NCBI GenBank assembly: GCA_037954665.1
Contig: JBBMOL010000136.1
Span: 1,116,001-1,180,000, forward strand
From: Laguncularia racemosa
Lineage: Eukaryota; Streptophyta; Magnoliopsida; Myrtales; Combretaceae
Length of the DNA: 64,000 nucleotides
Reading direction: 5' to 3'
Shown: in pieces, positions 1-11,371 of the stretch
How positions within the stretch are numbered: position 1 is the first letter of the stretch
Layout: each line of letters opens with the position of its first letter
Position numbers and translations under genes: made by a program
The notes under the pieces: model-generated
The model's input: only the letters and a program-made list of their open reading frames with translations
Told to the model about the DNA's origin: nothing
The model's database searches: none

Positions 1-648
1 ACATGGGTTAAGGTTTCACAAGATGAAAGATATAAAGAATTACTCCTTCATGGAGTTTTCAATAAAAACAGAGAATCTAGAGAAATAGAGTTGATTTATG
101 CTAAAAAGAATAATCCCTTGTTGTTTTGTGATCTCCAATGATGCTCGGGCAATTCTCCTCTTGAAGTTCGTAATAAAGCTCCCCTAAGGTTTCCAGAACA
201 AAGCCAGAAGGAAAGAAGTCTTTTTAAAATAAAGCAAACCATCTATTTATAGTTCTTGCAAAAACAAGGTTCAGCATGGGCGTCAGCACGATCGTGCTCG
301 AGGCCGTGCTGACTTCGAAACACGTTATTTTTCACTACCTAGTTCAGCATGGCCTCTAACATGGCCGTGCTGGGGGTAGGCTAAAAAAAAAAATAGCTAC
401 TGGTCATTTTTTTCATCTAGTACTGGTGTCTGTATGGGTTGTGCTAAATTGAAAATCAATTTTCTTCATTTTTCGCCAAATTTCACCTCACCTCTGCTCA
501 TATCATCCTTGATCCTTTATTTTGTCTCCATTGATGCCTGAAATTAAAATTTAATCATATAAGTACCATTTTCTTCACAAATTATATGAAATCCATATAA
601 AATTACAACTAATAAGTACTAGAATTAAGGGTCTTTTGACACTTATCA
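1..648 (-). repeat. 3' LTR (partial) of the Athila-like element
   Basis: Collinear with 6516-7176 of the right LTR with scattered substitutions. Its plus-strand right end is ACTTATCA at 641-648, the same terminal word as the right LTR. The part matching 5832-6515 lies left of the window. It contains the imperfect palindromic motif around 280-310 (CAGCACGATCGTGCTCGAGG) also seen in the other LTR. Confidence 0.85.
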
Positions 649-662
649 AATCTCCCTACACT
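649..662 (-). other. Polypurine tract of the Athila-like element
   Basis: On the minus strand the sequence next to the 3' LTR is GTGTAGGGAGATT, purine-rich and placed where the plus-strand primer of an LTR retrotransposon must be. Confidence 0.6.
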
Positions 663-2735
663 TAACCATTTACTTGTCCTCAAGCAAACAGAATAAGGAT
701 AAAATACATTTCCTCTCATTAATTGTACTCATGGTTAGACTTTAAATCATAAGTAGCATCTTCTATTTAATTTGATTTTAGTGATTCATTAGTGTCTACC
801 ACTTAAACCTACCATGATTATACGTGTACCTGGCATACAAAAATTAGAGTTTACAAATTAATCCAAGTAAGTTAAACTATTACCCTTATCATTTAAGAAA
901 TGCTTCCCAAGTTACGAAGAAAGTTAAACAAAGCAAAAGTGGCTTGGTCATATCTCACCACTTACTAGAGAATTATAAACTGTTCAACTACCTTTTCTAA
1001 GCACAACAACCTCAAGTGAAAATATATGGCATCTATCATTCCCCTAGATTTTCTTCCTCTTTTTGTTAAACCTCTTTTTTTTTCCCCAGTTATTTAAGAT
1101 CTTGCAACCTACGTAACGAATGTTCAAACGATAATCCCAGGCTCGTCACCCAAGTTAACAGACATTATCCCCTCAATTAAAGGTGTTCATACGGACTTAA
1201 TTATTTAAGTTACAAGATCCACTTAACTTTGCCCTTTTTGTATCCCATCTTGTTATTATAATATCATTAGTCAACCGATCCTAGGCCAGATGACCTTAGG
1301 TGACTGGGTTTTAAAGGGACCCCATCGAGCCTCCATTATCTTAACCTTAGGGATTCATAAAGATACTCTTAACTTGGAGAACCTAAGTCATTGGAGTAGT
1401 GGCTTATTATTTCTTTAATTGAGTGATTAGTCAGCAGCGAAGTCAAACTTCACTCTTTTGAGGGACTAAAGCCCACCCATACTAACCAAGCTTTTTTCAT
1501 TATTTCTCAATCAACACATTAATCAATTAATTAATTTTTAAGAGATTACTTAAGAGGAATCACCAAGTGATAGATTTCATATGCACATTTCACAAAAAAT
1601 TAGAAGAGCTCTCAAAGTTTTTGAAAAGTAAATATATCAACCAATGAGCTAAAAAATATACAACCATTTAACTTTTAACTAAGAACTTCTATCTATTTTA
1701 CAACTCAAGAATCAATAATTAAATAGCAAGTAAGATTACCCCATTTAGATTTCATCCTAAAATTCCAACTAATTATACCAAGTCCAATAATAGGTGAGTA
1801 AAGGGCACGAAATCACTAACTTTTATGAGTACAATTTCAAGGATCTCGCCCTTTTAATGATTAAAAATCAATAGTCAAAATCAATTGCAAATTTGTAAAT
1901 GAAGAAAATTCAATAAGACAGTGCATAAATAACACAAGTAAAGCATGACCCAAATTTCTTAATTTTATTTATTTATTTATTTCGTTTCCTTATACCCCTT
2001 TCCCACACTTATTCAAGATATTGTCCTCAATGTCTAGATAACCGATGAAGTCACCCAACAGATTTAGAGGATGGTTTAGAGAATGAGGGAGGAGAGAGAG
2101 AAATTGTATATATGTGTGGTTTTTTTTTTTTTAGCACGGGTTGCTGCACGGCCATGCTCGAGGCTGTGCAAACCTTCAAAAGGGGTAAATAAGGCGGTGT
2201 TTTTACAGGGTAGGTCTGCCTTGGCTGCAGTACGGCCACACTCAAGGCTGTGCTAATATCAAAAGTTCTACAGAACATGTTATATGTAAAGCCCTGGCTT
2301 CAGCACGGCCATGCTTGTGGCTGTGCTGACTTCAAAAATTAAATAGAACCTTTGATAAAGTCAGTCCTAGCTTCAACATGGCCATGCTTGTGGTCGTGTT
2401 AATTAAGAAAACTCCACATACTCTCTTTAAATTATGCATAGCTTTGAGTACTAATTGTTTAGAGGAAAATTAAGACGTGCCCAAGACAATAAACAACAAC
2501 TGTGATTGTTGTGCACTTCTAAAAGTGTAAATAAATGTAGAGAGAGACTTACCAGATGCACTTAGTGATTAAAATTTAAACTTCCTTACTTGTCATTGGC
2601 GCTTCCCCACACTTAGAGATTACTCTTGCTCTCTTCAAATAAGCTTAGAAACTCCCCTTAAGATCTGTAAATTTCTAAAAATAATAAACTTAGGATAGTG
2701 ACAACAAAAAGAAAATAAAAGAAACGCTATGTACC
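663..2735 (-). other. 3' non-coding internal region of the Athila-like element
   Basis: About 2 kb between the remnant of pol and the 3' LTR with no long conserved reading frame. Athila elements often carry an extra env-like frame in this interval; I see none that is recognisable. The region holds the palindromic repeat units at 2130-2400 and otherwise looks featureless and AT-rich. Confidence 0.5.
2130..2400. repeat. Four imperfect tandem units with a GCACGGCCGTGC-like palindromic core
   Basis: Four units of roughly 60-70 bp, each carrying a diverged form of GCACGGCCATGCTCGAGGC followed by a GTGCTGAC-like word and an AAAA stretch: near 2140, 2225, 2300 and 2370. The same unit occurs once or twice in each LTR (about 275-390 and 6790-6900). 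The core is close to self-complementary and much more GC-rich than its surroundings. Confidence 0.65.
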
Positions 2736-2775
2736 TAAGTTAGACATGGGTTGCATCCCAAGAAGTGCACTTGTT
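2735..2775 (-). other. Conserved post-pol motif of Athila-type elements
   Basis: On the minus strand this reads as AAGTGCACTTCTTGGGATGC followed by AACCCA. A word of this form (AAGCGCTTCTTGGGAGGCAACCC) is, from memory, common just downstream of pol in Athila-type elements. Here it lies about 100-140 bp after the start of the RT domain, so RT, RNase H and integrase have been deleted between the two. Confidence 0.5.
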
Positions 2776-2876
2776 TAACGTCGTTGGCTCAACGCTCTTC
2801 ACTTTCTTCCACTAAGTCCCTAGCAGTTAGAGATCCAATTCCTCTCTGTCTTTGGCACCACTTGTGTTGGACTAAC

Positions 2877-3212
2877 CTAGCCACTATCAAATATGGTGTA
2901 AATAAGTCCAGCATCAAGAAGTTTGATCACCTTCTTCTTAACCACCTCCTTCATATTAGGATTTAGTTGTCTCTGTAGTTGCACTACAGGCTTGAATCCT
3001 TCTTCTAATAAAATTTTGTGAGTACAGAAGGAGGGGTTAATATCTTTTATATTAGATATTTTCCAAGTGATGGCTCGCTTGTGTGCTCTTAAGACCATGA
3101 GTAATTGGTCTTTCTGCTCTTGAGATAAATCTGAGGCTATAATAACTAGCAGGCTAGAGTCTTCTACAAGGAAAACATATTCTAGATACTCTGGTAATTG
3201 TTTCAATTCCAA
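2877..3212 (-). pseudogene. Reverse transcriptase, N-terminal fragment (Athila-like)
   Basis: The translated segment carries the lead-in to an Athila-type reverse transcriptase: a LPEYLEYVFL-like start, then ITWKISNIKDINPSFCTHKI and LNPNMKEVVKKKVIKLLDAG. In intact elements this is followed by the palm with the catalytic YVDD box; here the frame stops at 2877 and the rest of RT, RNase H and integrase is absent. A few more residues resembling VSPTQVVPK follow the stop before homology is lost near 2850. It cannot encode an active enzyme. Confidence 0.8.
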
Positions 3213-3221
3213 CCCTAACAG

Positions 3222-4000
3222 CTATTCTATAGAAGTTTTAAGTCTCGCCTCATTTTTTGTTCTCAACTTTTCAAACCCATGCTGAGGTGTAACATCTTCT
3301 GAAGCATCAAGCTGCTCAATGAGTAGTGCAACCTCTTGGTTATCAGCTTCCTTCTTCTCTTCTAGTGTCAAGCTCAACTCTAATTCATCCTTGCTCAAAA
3401 CTCCTTTCATATGCTCATTTGCTAACATATCGACAACATCAATAGAGTAGTAAGAATCATCAATGCTCAAGGTGTGTTTCATAGAGGTAGCCATTGTGAT
3501 TACCATCTCTTCATCACTGATTCTCAAAGTAAGCTTGCCTCCTTCCACATCAACCATTGCCTTAGTGGTAGCTAGGAATGGTCTCCCAAGTATCAGAGAG
3601 ATATCCCTATCCTCATCAATTTCTAGAACTACAAAGTCGACAGGGTAGATGAAATTTCCTACCTTTACCAAGACATCCTTGATTATTCCCTTAGGAATCT
3701 TTATAGAGCGGTCAACAAGTTGCAAGCTCATCCTAGTTGGGGTTAGGTCAGACAGTCCCAGCTTCTTAAAAAAAAATATGGCATTAAGTTAATGCTGACC
3801 CCTAGATTAGCTAGGGCCTTATCAACAGAGGTATCACCTACTGCACATGGGATTGTGAAGCTGCTTGGATCCCTTAGCTTTGGAGGAAGTTTATTCTGAA
3901 TTATAAATGAGCAATTTGCATCAACTTCTACAGTAGACACATCTTCCAACTTCCGCTTGTTAGACAAAAGCTCCTTTAGGAACTTAACATATTTCAGCAT
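3222..4000 (-). pseudogene. Retroviral-type aspartic protease region, inactive (Athila-like)
   Basis: Two adjoining frames (3743-4000 and 3222-3731) make up the protease. The flap-side landmark LILGRPFLATTKAMVDVEGG is clear. The active-site region reads KALANLGVSINLMP, where the family normally has D-L-G-A-S; the catalytic aspartate is asparagine here, which should inactivate the enzyme even without the frame break at about 3735-3743. The stretch after it (3222-3480) is the acidic, low-conservation linker towards reverse transcriptase. Confidence 0.75.
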
Positions 4001-4518
4001 TTGCGAAAGTGCCTCTATAAATGGGATGTTAATGTGTAGCTGTTTGAATAGATCGAGGAATTTACTAAATTTTTCCTTGTCTTTGCTCTAGTTGAGGCAA
4101 GTTTGATAAGGGATTTTTAGCACATATTCTTTGACAGCCGGTGGTGATCTCCTCTCGGGATGTTTTTTTTCAAGTGTCATTTTCTCCTTTTCAATAGGTT
4201 GATTATCCTCTTACTTCTTTTCATGCCACTGTTCAGATGATAAATCTTTCCCGCTTCTCAATGTAATGGCTTTTACTTATTCCCTTGGATTGTTTTCCGT
4301 GTTGCTAGGAAGAGAGCCGGGTTGTCTCTCAGACATCATCTTAGCCAATTGGCTAATTTGCTTCTCAAGATTGTGAATCAAGGCCTCTTAATTACGATGT
4401 CTAGCATCAGAGCTCTAGATGAATTGACTTAAAATATCCTCCAAGTTACTCTTTTTTTCTTGTTGAGGTGGTTACGTTGAAGGAAGCAGTAAAGGCTGAT
4501 AAAGTGGCGGCTATTGCT
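4001..4518 (-). pseudogene. gag-protease linker, degraded
   Basis: Lies between the recognisable gag and protease parts. All frames are interrupted. Short lysine- and glutamate-rich pieces are readable on the minus strand, but no CCHC zinc knuckle can be found, so the nucleic-acid-binding part of gag is lost or too diverged. Confidence 0.45.
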
Positions 4519-5675
4519 TTAAATACCTTGGTGGTGGTAGATTAGCTTAGCTCTCCGATAGTTCTGGTTTCCATAAGATAGATTCGGATGATTTCTCATC
4601 CCCAGACCATACTGAATATATTGTTGTCTAGTTGAATTCCCAAAATAATCTACCTGTTCATATTGCTCAAATAGATTTACACCCTCCTCAAGGTCTCCCA
4701 TCTGATGTTGTTGTGGTTGTGATCCTTGGGGATTCTTGAGATTTGCAACTTGGTGGCTCAAAGCTTCCATTTTAGCTACCAAAATAGTCATTACATCTAC
4801 TTCGTACATTCCTATTGCTTTCTGCTTACTTTTGCCATGACCCCACTAATAATTATTTCTTGCCATGTTAGCAAATAGCTTCAATGAGTCTTCCAGAGTC
4901 TTAGTATTCAATGTACCGCCAGCTGTGGCATCTACCAAGTACGGGTAGCCGGATTTAACCCATTCAAAAATGTCTGAACTTGCATCCATGTGGGCAACTG
5001 GTGATGTGGACACTTTCTCAACAATTCTGTCCATCTCTGCCAAGCATCATATATTGTTTCATGATCTTGTTGAATGAAAGAGGAGATGTCATTCCGGAGC
5101 TTTGCGGTCTTACATGATGGGAAATAATTGTCCAAAAACTCCTTTACCGTGTCATCCCATATAGTAAAAGCCCTGGGACCTAATGACTGAAGCCAAGTCT
5201 TAGCCTTCCCTTTTAATGAAAATGAGAACAATCTTGTATGCACCGCTTCATCCGTCACCCCATTGTTCTTGAAAGTTTCACAAATCTCCAAGAATGTCTG
5301 AATGTGAGCATGGGGATCTCCATCAGGTAATCCATCGAACTGACAGTATTGTTGTAGCAGTTGAATCACCACACCTTTAATCTCGAAATTATTGGCCCCA
5401 ATAGGAGGCTTAACAATGGTTAGACCTGTGCCATCCAGTGTAGGCCTTGCATACTCAATATTTGTCTTTGGTGGATCCTCAGCCACTACTTCTTGTACTT
5501 GTACCTCTATTAGCTCTTCTTCTTTAACCTTCGTTGCCACTGCTATATCACGTTCTCCCTTCTCACTAACTGACTGCCCAGAAGATTTGGCAACTATATT
5601 CCTTCGAAGTCGGTGAAACATTTTCTCAATCTCAGGATCTAGATCAAGAATGTCAGAGGAAATATTCCTTGTCAT
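4519..5675 (-). pseudogene. gag polyprotein (retrotransposon gag domain), interrupted
   Basis: Gag forms the particle that packages the element RNA. The frame beginning at 5675 (MTRNISSDILDLDPEI) runs 247 residues and contains the retrotransposon gag core: FEIKGVVIQLLQQYCQFDGL, then HIQTFLEICETFK, LKGKAKTWLQSLGPRAFTIW and FLDNYFP. It shifts frame near 4930-5040 (continued by 4846-5043) and again near 4810-4846 (continued by 4519-4809, glutamine-rich). At least two frame changes separate the pieces. The start fits because it lies about 130 bp after the primer-binding site. Confidence 0.85.
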
Positions 5676-5807
5676 ACACTACAAAAGGCAACCAAGTGCA
5701 AATTAGAACTTTTCAAAAGATGGAGAGAAGAAAAATAGATAAAGCAAATAAAAAAAAATGACTAAAGTAGTAGATACTATGATTTTTCCTACTATTATCT
5801 TGCTAGA

Positions 5808-5825
5808 TCCCCGGCAACAGCGCCA
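5808..5825 (-). other. Primer-binding site, probably tRNA-Asp type
   Basis: Minus strand TGGCGCTGTTGCCGGGGA, a few bases inside the 5' LTR. It differs by one base from the TGGCGCCGTTGCCGGGGA form that I recall as the tRNA-Asp primer site of Athila elements. Confidence 0.75.
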
Positions 5826-5831
5826 AAAAAT

Positions 5832-7176
5832 TGATGTTGCTAGAATCTAACCGATCATTTAAGTTTTAAATTTATAACCAATAAAATCTACTATCGAGCT
5901 AAGTAGTGTACCTATCGATTATAGCATAGATTTAATAGGTGTCATCCTTTAGGATCTAAAAAACAAGTACTAGTATTACCTTTCTCTATTATCTAGTCTA
6001 ATTTATGATGTGGGAATTATGAATTAAATTAATAACTAACAATTCCTAGTAACCCTAGAATTGAATGATATTGTCTAAAAAGTGTATTCAATCACAAAAT
6101 ATATCCCTCATCTTATTTCACCCTAACCCTTAAATTCTCAAAATAAGATATCGATTAACGAATCAATTTACACTTTGCACTGTAGGAATTCTCAAGTAAA
6201 ATCAACTACTCCCTCAAGTTAATTGATTCATAATCATGCATAAGATAATGGAGACCTCTCCCTCACTACCGTTATGCAAGATCTCATTAAGTTTATAATT
6301 CAATAAATTGCAAAAAATCAATGTTTTCCTACCTCTAGGTAAAACATGTAATTTCTCTATTAATGAAGATTTAATTTACTATACGAAACCTCTTTCAATC
6401 TAATAAAAATCAGATGTGCAATCAATTTGCGCACATAAATCAATTACAAGAACAATAAAAACACATGAATAGATACAAAGATATAAATAATTCATTAATC
6501 AATCAATGGTTCAGCACATGGGTTAAGGTTTCACAAAATGAAAGATATAAAGAATTACTCTTTCATGGAGTTTTCAATAAGAACAAAGAATCTAGAGAAA
6601 TAGAGTTGATTCATGCTAAAAAGAATAATCCCTTGTTGTTTTATGATCTCCAATGATGTTCAGACAATTTTCCTCTTGAAGTTCGTAATAAAGCTCCCAT
6701 GGGGTTTCCAAAACGAAGCCAGAAGGAAAGAAGTCTTTTTAAAATAAAACAAACCGTCTATTTATAGTTCTTGCGAAAACAGGGTTCAGCATGGGCATCA
6801 GCACGGCCGTGCTCGAGGCTATGCTGACTTTGGAACACGTTATTTTTTACTGCCCAGTTCAGCACGGCCTCCAACATGGCCGTGTTAGGGACAGGGCTGG
6901 AAAAAAATTAGCTAGTAGTCATTTTTTTCATCCAGCACTGGTGTCTGCATGGGTTGTGCTAAAGATTATGCTGAACTGAAAATCAATTTTCTTTATTTTT
7001 TTGCCAAATTTCACCTCACCTTTGCTCATATCATCCTTAAACCTTTCTTTTGTCTCCATTGATGCCTAAAATTAAAATTTAATCATATAAGTATCATTTT
7101 CTTCACAAATTACATGAAATCCATATAAAATTATAACTAATAAGCACTAGAATTAAGGATCTTCTGACACTTATCA
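5832..7176 (-). repeat. 5' LTR of the Athila-like element (about 1345 bp)
   Basis: Plus-strand ends are TGAT at 5832 and ATCA at 7176, a short inverted repeat with the TG...CA signature. The right half matches 1-648. The left end is fixed by the primer-binding site and the right end by loss of similarity with the other LTR after ACTTATCA. It contains the palindromic motif at 6790-6830. Confidence 0.8.
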
Positions 7177-8533
7177 TAAGCTTCCTTAAGAAGTTAATCA
7201 AGTAAGCTTCCTTAAGAAGTTAGTGAAATATCATTCCTTAAGAAGTTAACTATAAGGTGACTTTCTTAGGAAGTTGGTTAGGAAAGTTTCTTGGAGAAAC
7301 TAGTTGTTTATAAAGAAGAAAAATTGTATATAGATATCTAAAGGAATCTTAAATTGATTAAAAGAAATTCTTGTTACATAAAGTTTGAAGACTAACTTAT
7401 GTAGCTAATAATATTTGATGCCTAATTGTAAAGTATAGATAGGAATCGTAATTATTTGAAAAAAAATTGGGGTACCATATTCTACTTTATTGCGATCTTA
7501 AACAACTATCCTAATTGATTTATCATTAGAAATGACCTACTTTTTCTAGGGTTTTACAAGCACCCCAATGATCCTTATGTGATGTTATCCTTAGTGAAGT
7601 TGTGCTTGGAAATGATTTGAGTTGGTTTAAGGTTTAAGTGTTTAAGTGATCATAGGTGTGGGGCCTATAGTGGCAATTCCCATCACCAAGTTTAAGTGTT
7701 TAAGAAATCATGGGTGTAGGGCTCATAGTGACAGTTCTCATTACTAAGTTTAAGTAGTTTAAGAGATCATGGGTCTAGGGCTCGAAGTGACAATTCCCAT
7801 CACTAAGTTTAAGTGGTTTAAGAGATCATGAATGTGGGGCTCGTAATGGCAGTTCCCATCACCACATTTAAGTGTTTAAGGGATCGTGGGTGTGGGGCTT
7901 GTAGTGACAGTTCCCATCACTAGTTCATGTTCCAATGTTTTTAAGTGTGTTAAGTGGGTTATGAGTATCATGTTTGCTTGTGGGCTTAAATAATATCATG
8001 AAATGGTTGTTGTTGTTTAAGTACTAAATAATGCATGTGATACATGTTCATGTTTGTTCATGTGTATGTGCTTGTGTTATATGTACTGAGTATTAACTCA
8101 TTTTTAAGGAATATTTTTTTTAGATGCATGTATTGAGGGAGATGATAACCTAGAAGATAACCTAGGATTGGGTGAATCACAAAGAGAGGAAGAAGATGGT
8201 TATCATTATTACTATGACGATTAGAATTTAGAAAGAATTCTGTCATTGAGATGTAATAATTAGTAATATTTGGAGAATATCAATTTAGAGTTTTATAGAC
8301 TTCCGTTGCATTAGATATTGAATATGGATTCATGTTAAATTGGTTTCAGGGTTTGAAGGATGGATTAAAATGTTTTTATATTGTGATAGTATTATTGTAA
8401 ACAGTGAATGGAGATTTATAAGAATTGTTGAATTGTATGGTATCAAAGTAGTCTTAGAGCCTTAATGTGTTCTTGAGTGATAAGGACACGTGGCAAGCAG
8501 TAGCGCTGCCTTGGTTTTAGAGTGTTACATAAT
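7177..8533 (+). repeat. Degraded LTR-retrotransposon-derived segment with internal tandem repeats
   Basis: No gene. Starts with short repeats of AAGCTTCCTTAAGAAGTTA (7177-7300), then the 58-bp array at 7632-7921, then a TGGTATCAAAGTAG word at 8438 that resembles an initiator-Met primer-binding site, and ends near GTGTTACA at 8521-8528, a common LTR terminus (TGTAACAC in reverse). These are LTR landmarks, but I could not find a second LTR copy or any gag/pol, so boundaries and orientation are uncertain. Confidence 0.35.
7632..7921 (+). repeat. Tandem array, five units of 58-59 bp
   Basis: Units start with GTTTAAGTG or a close variant at 7632, 7690, 7748, 7807 and 7866. Each contains GATCATGGGTGTGGGGCTC- and GTGACAGTTCCCATCAC-like words. 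Divergence between units is roughly 10-20 percent by eye, so the array is not recent. Confidence 0.8.
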
Positions 8534-9268
8534 GTCCAAAATACTTAGACTCCATCTAAAAACTTTGGTCAAGGGGCAAAATATAGAGAATTGAAACTCT
8601 TTATATTAATTACTAGGCTAAGCCCATTATTTATTTATGTTTAACGTGTTGGGCTAAATGATAGGGTTTGAGGAATCCAGTCAATAATTGGGATGATTTA
8701 AGAAGAATTGGCTTGGAAGGTTTATAACAGGAATTGTTGGACCAATCTATTTGCATTTAACCTTCCTTGAGTAGGCTCATGTACTCATGAAGATTGCTAC
8801 TTACCTTAGCCAATTAGTAAGCTCATTTAGGATAACTATGAAATGAGCAAGTTTCATCTCACTTGTTAATCACTAAGACGATCGAACAAATGTCATTAAA
8901 CTTAGGAGTCTATAAATATTCAGTCATTCATCCTTATTTGACATTTTTGGAAGAGATTAAAAAAACGACATTCTGGTGTATTGTCTTTGCTCTAGAAAAT
9001 CAAGCAAGCAACTCGGATAATTATAGATATCAATCGTATAAGTTGCAAGATTAACGCCCAAGTTTTCCTTAAGCTCTTATATTTGTCGTTTATACATTTG
9101 AGAGACTAAGATTTCTTGTTCTTCCTCCTTATTACTCTCTCCAAGTCATCTTACTATTTGCTATCTCCACATCACTACTCTAAAGTCACGTATAGCATGA
9201 GACTCGTCCGTGGCATTCATGTGACCACCCTGGCCAGAACTCCACATCTACAAATATCTTCTTTCAAA
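8534..9268 (+). repeat. Dispersed repeat family of unknown class, copy A
   Basis: This stretch aligns with the reverse complement of 48180-48900 over nearly its whole length. Shared words include GGTCAAGGGGCAAAAT / GGTCAAAGAGCAAAAT, AGTAAGCTCATTTAGGATAAC (identical in both) and ACGACATTCTGGTGTATTGT / ACGACATTCTAGTGTATTGT. A TATAAATATTC word at about 8911 could be a TATA box. No coding content is shared, and outside these limits similarity stops. An LTR of an unrecognised element is one possibility. Confidence 0.65.
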
Positions 9269-9415
9269 AAAAAAAAATTTAAATATAATATTGAAATAAT
9301 ACTAAAAAGATTGGGAAGAAAAGGAAAAGAAAAAAACCTCTTAGGAGTAGGAAGGCACCTTTTTTTTTTTTTTTAAGCTAAGATGGCACATTTTGTTCAA
9401 TGGATAGTTTCCAAG

Positions 9416-11371
9416 TAGTGTTGGCTATTCAAGACTCAGCCTGTAAAACTCAAATCGGACATGACACAACATGATACAAAATAAACGAATTTGTATACGA
9501 AAAAAATCAACACAAAACACAAACAAGCTAATCCCATTTAGATATGACAAAATTCATATTTAGGTTTGTATCAAGCTCTCAAACTTGTTTACGAACTTGT
9601 TTTTTTAAATATTTTCATAAACAGAACATGATGTGACCCAAGAATCCATTTAATATTAATAATATATATATTTTTTATTTTCTTTATTTTTTTACTCTCA
9701 AGCTTTACTAATTTTATCACTTAAGGTTTCATAGTCCTTTTATGTTGCTCTAACAACATATCATATTTCTCTCTCTTCTTTTTAGTTATTCTATCTCTCT
9801 TCATCTTTTTTTTTTCTTTAGATAAATTCTTTTTTTTTTTTAGAAAAATCTCTCTTTCTCATCTTTTGGTTGTATAGAAAGTATCATATCATCATACCTA
9901 TAGAGTCGTACTTGATAATATTGAGAGTAATGATAAAGGTAAGTCAATTTTTCCTTCCCCCTCTCTTCAATAACAAGTAGTTTATGTAATTCGTGTAAAT
10001 AATTTTGACTTAAATTTTTTAAGGTTTTAACGTATTATTAGTATTTTTGTTGTTTTAAAATGTTTGTTGAGTGCAAAGTTTGATTGGTTTATAAATCTGC
10101 AATGAGGATTTTAGGATGCTACCAAATATAAACTAGAGTTATATTTAAATGAAGGGTGACATCGAATGGTTGAATTAAATGTATTGAGTTATTAGAAAAC
10201 CAATTAATTTTGGTGTTCTTAAGTTGCAAAAATGACACATGATATATTAAGCATACCAATATTTAAGATAGCTTCAAAATCTACGTTTAGTATTGAAGGT
10301 CAAATCTTTGATCAACATCGCAACTTATTGAAGTCAGAAATTATAGAAACTCTTTCACATGAAAAAGATTAGTTTTATAAAAATAAAGGCAATAAATTAA
10401 ACTATTTTTTTTTATAATTTTCAACAGCATATATTTTCATTGCTATTATTATTTTTATGTATAGATTCTTTAACTGTCTCTTAAAGACCTGACAAAAAAT
10501 ATTGGGTAACAAGTTTAGGTTGACTCAATTATGTGATGAAACTTGTAAGTTTTTAAATTTATTATATTTGATGAAACTTCACTAAAATTGTTGTTTGGAT
10601 TATAATTTCATATAGACCTTATGTCATTAGTATTTTTAGAATTTTATTTTAGTTCTCAATGTTTACATACTTTTCTATTTGAGTCACTAATTTTTTTTCT
10701 TTTATTTTAGTCCTTAATATTTTGAAAACCTTATAAAAAATTAGAATTTCTATTAAATACGTTAAATTTTCTATTCATCTTAAGTATATATTAACTTCTA
10801 AGTAGCCTTGAACTAGTTAGCTAAGATAATTAGGGTGCATATAAGTTTTTCTAGCTTATTTTCTTAATTTTAATTATTATTTTTATTTTTCATTATATTA
10901 TATCATTATATATGTTTACTATTATTGTTTATTATATTATGTAAATAAATCTATTTAATTTATTATTATTATTTAATTATTGTGAACTGATTTAAAATTG
11001 ATACATTCTAAGGATGGATGATAAACTTAATAGATTTGATGAAAGTTATATTTTATAAGTTTTAAAAAACATTGATAACTTAAATAGAAGAACAAAAAGG
11101 TTGAGGAATGAAACAAAAAAGTAAGTAAACATTGAGAATAAAATGTACTTTTTGCTTAATTTTATTATTAGCCTTTTTGGTTTTTATATATAAGTATTTT
11201 ATAAATTTATTTATAACTTTTTTTATTCAATAAATGAATTCAACTCAAACACGGGATACGTTTATTAAACGAGTTGATATTTTTATATACGATTAATAAA
11301 CAGATTGTATTACATGTTGATATTTTTTTAACACAAATGTGTCTAAACATATATACGAATTATCAACTCTA
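9416..11371. mobile_element. Non-autonomous hAT-like DNA element (about 1.96 kb)
   Basis: The ends are inverted repeats: left TAGTGTTGGCTATTC, right (reverse complement) TAGAGTTGATAATTC, 11 of 15 matching. The 8-bp flanks are TTTCCAAG (9408-9415) and TTTCTAAC (11372-11379), 6 of 8 matching, which fits a decayed hAT-type 8-bp target duplication. The interior is AT-rich with no transposase. Sub-terminal ACACAACATGATACAAAATA and ATACGAATTATCAACTCTA resemble a plant repeat type I recall with TAGAGCTGGCAATTCGTG ends. Confidence 0.5.

Larger units (their letters stand above)
1..7176 (-). mobile_element. Athila-like Ty3/Gypsy retrotransposon, internally deleted, left end outside window
   Basis: Read on the minus strand the order is 5' LTR (5832-7176), primer-binding site, gag, protease, first part of reverse transcriptase, a long 3' non-coding part, polypurine tract and 3' LTR (1-648, cut by the window edge). 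The two LTRs align from position 1 against about 6516. The gag type, the protease context and the primer-binding site of the form TGGCGCTGTTGCCGGGGA are those I associate with the Athila group. Most of reverse transcriptase, RNase H and integrase are missing, so the copy is non-autonomous. The sequence just right of the LTR is TAAGC, a candidate target duplication whose partner lies outside the window. Confidence 0.85.

Noticed and set aside
2051..2278. 75-residue minus-strand frame
   Set aside because: It is the translation of the palindromic repeat units in the Athila-like element.
8137..8224. Acidic plus-strand frame ending EEEDGYHYYYDD
   Set aside because: Reads like a protein tail, but it sits in a decayed LTR-like region with no upstream exon or family match; too little to call.
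8863..9376. Short plus-strand frames
   Set aside because: Fall in the dispersed repeat copy A and adjoining low-complexity DNA; no sign of coding.
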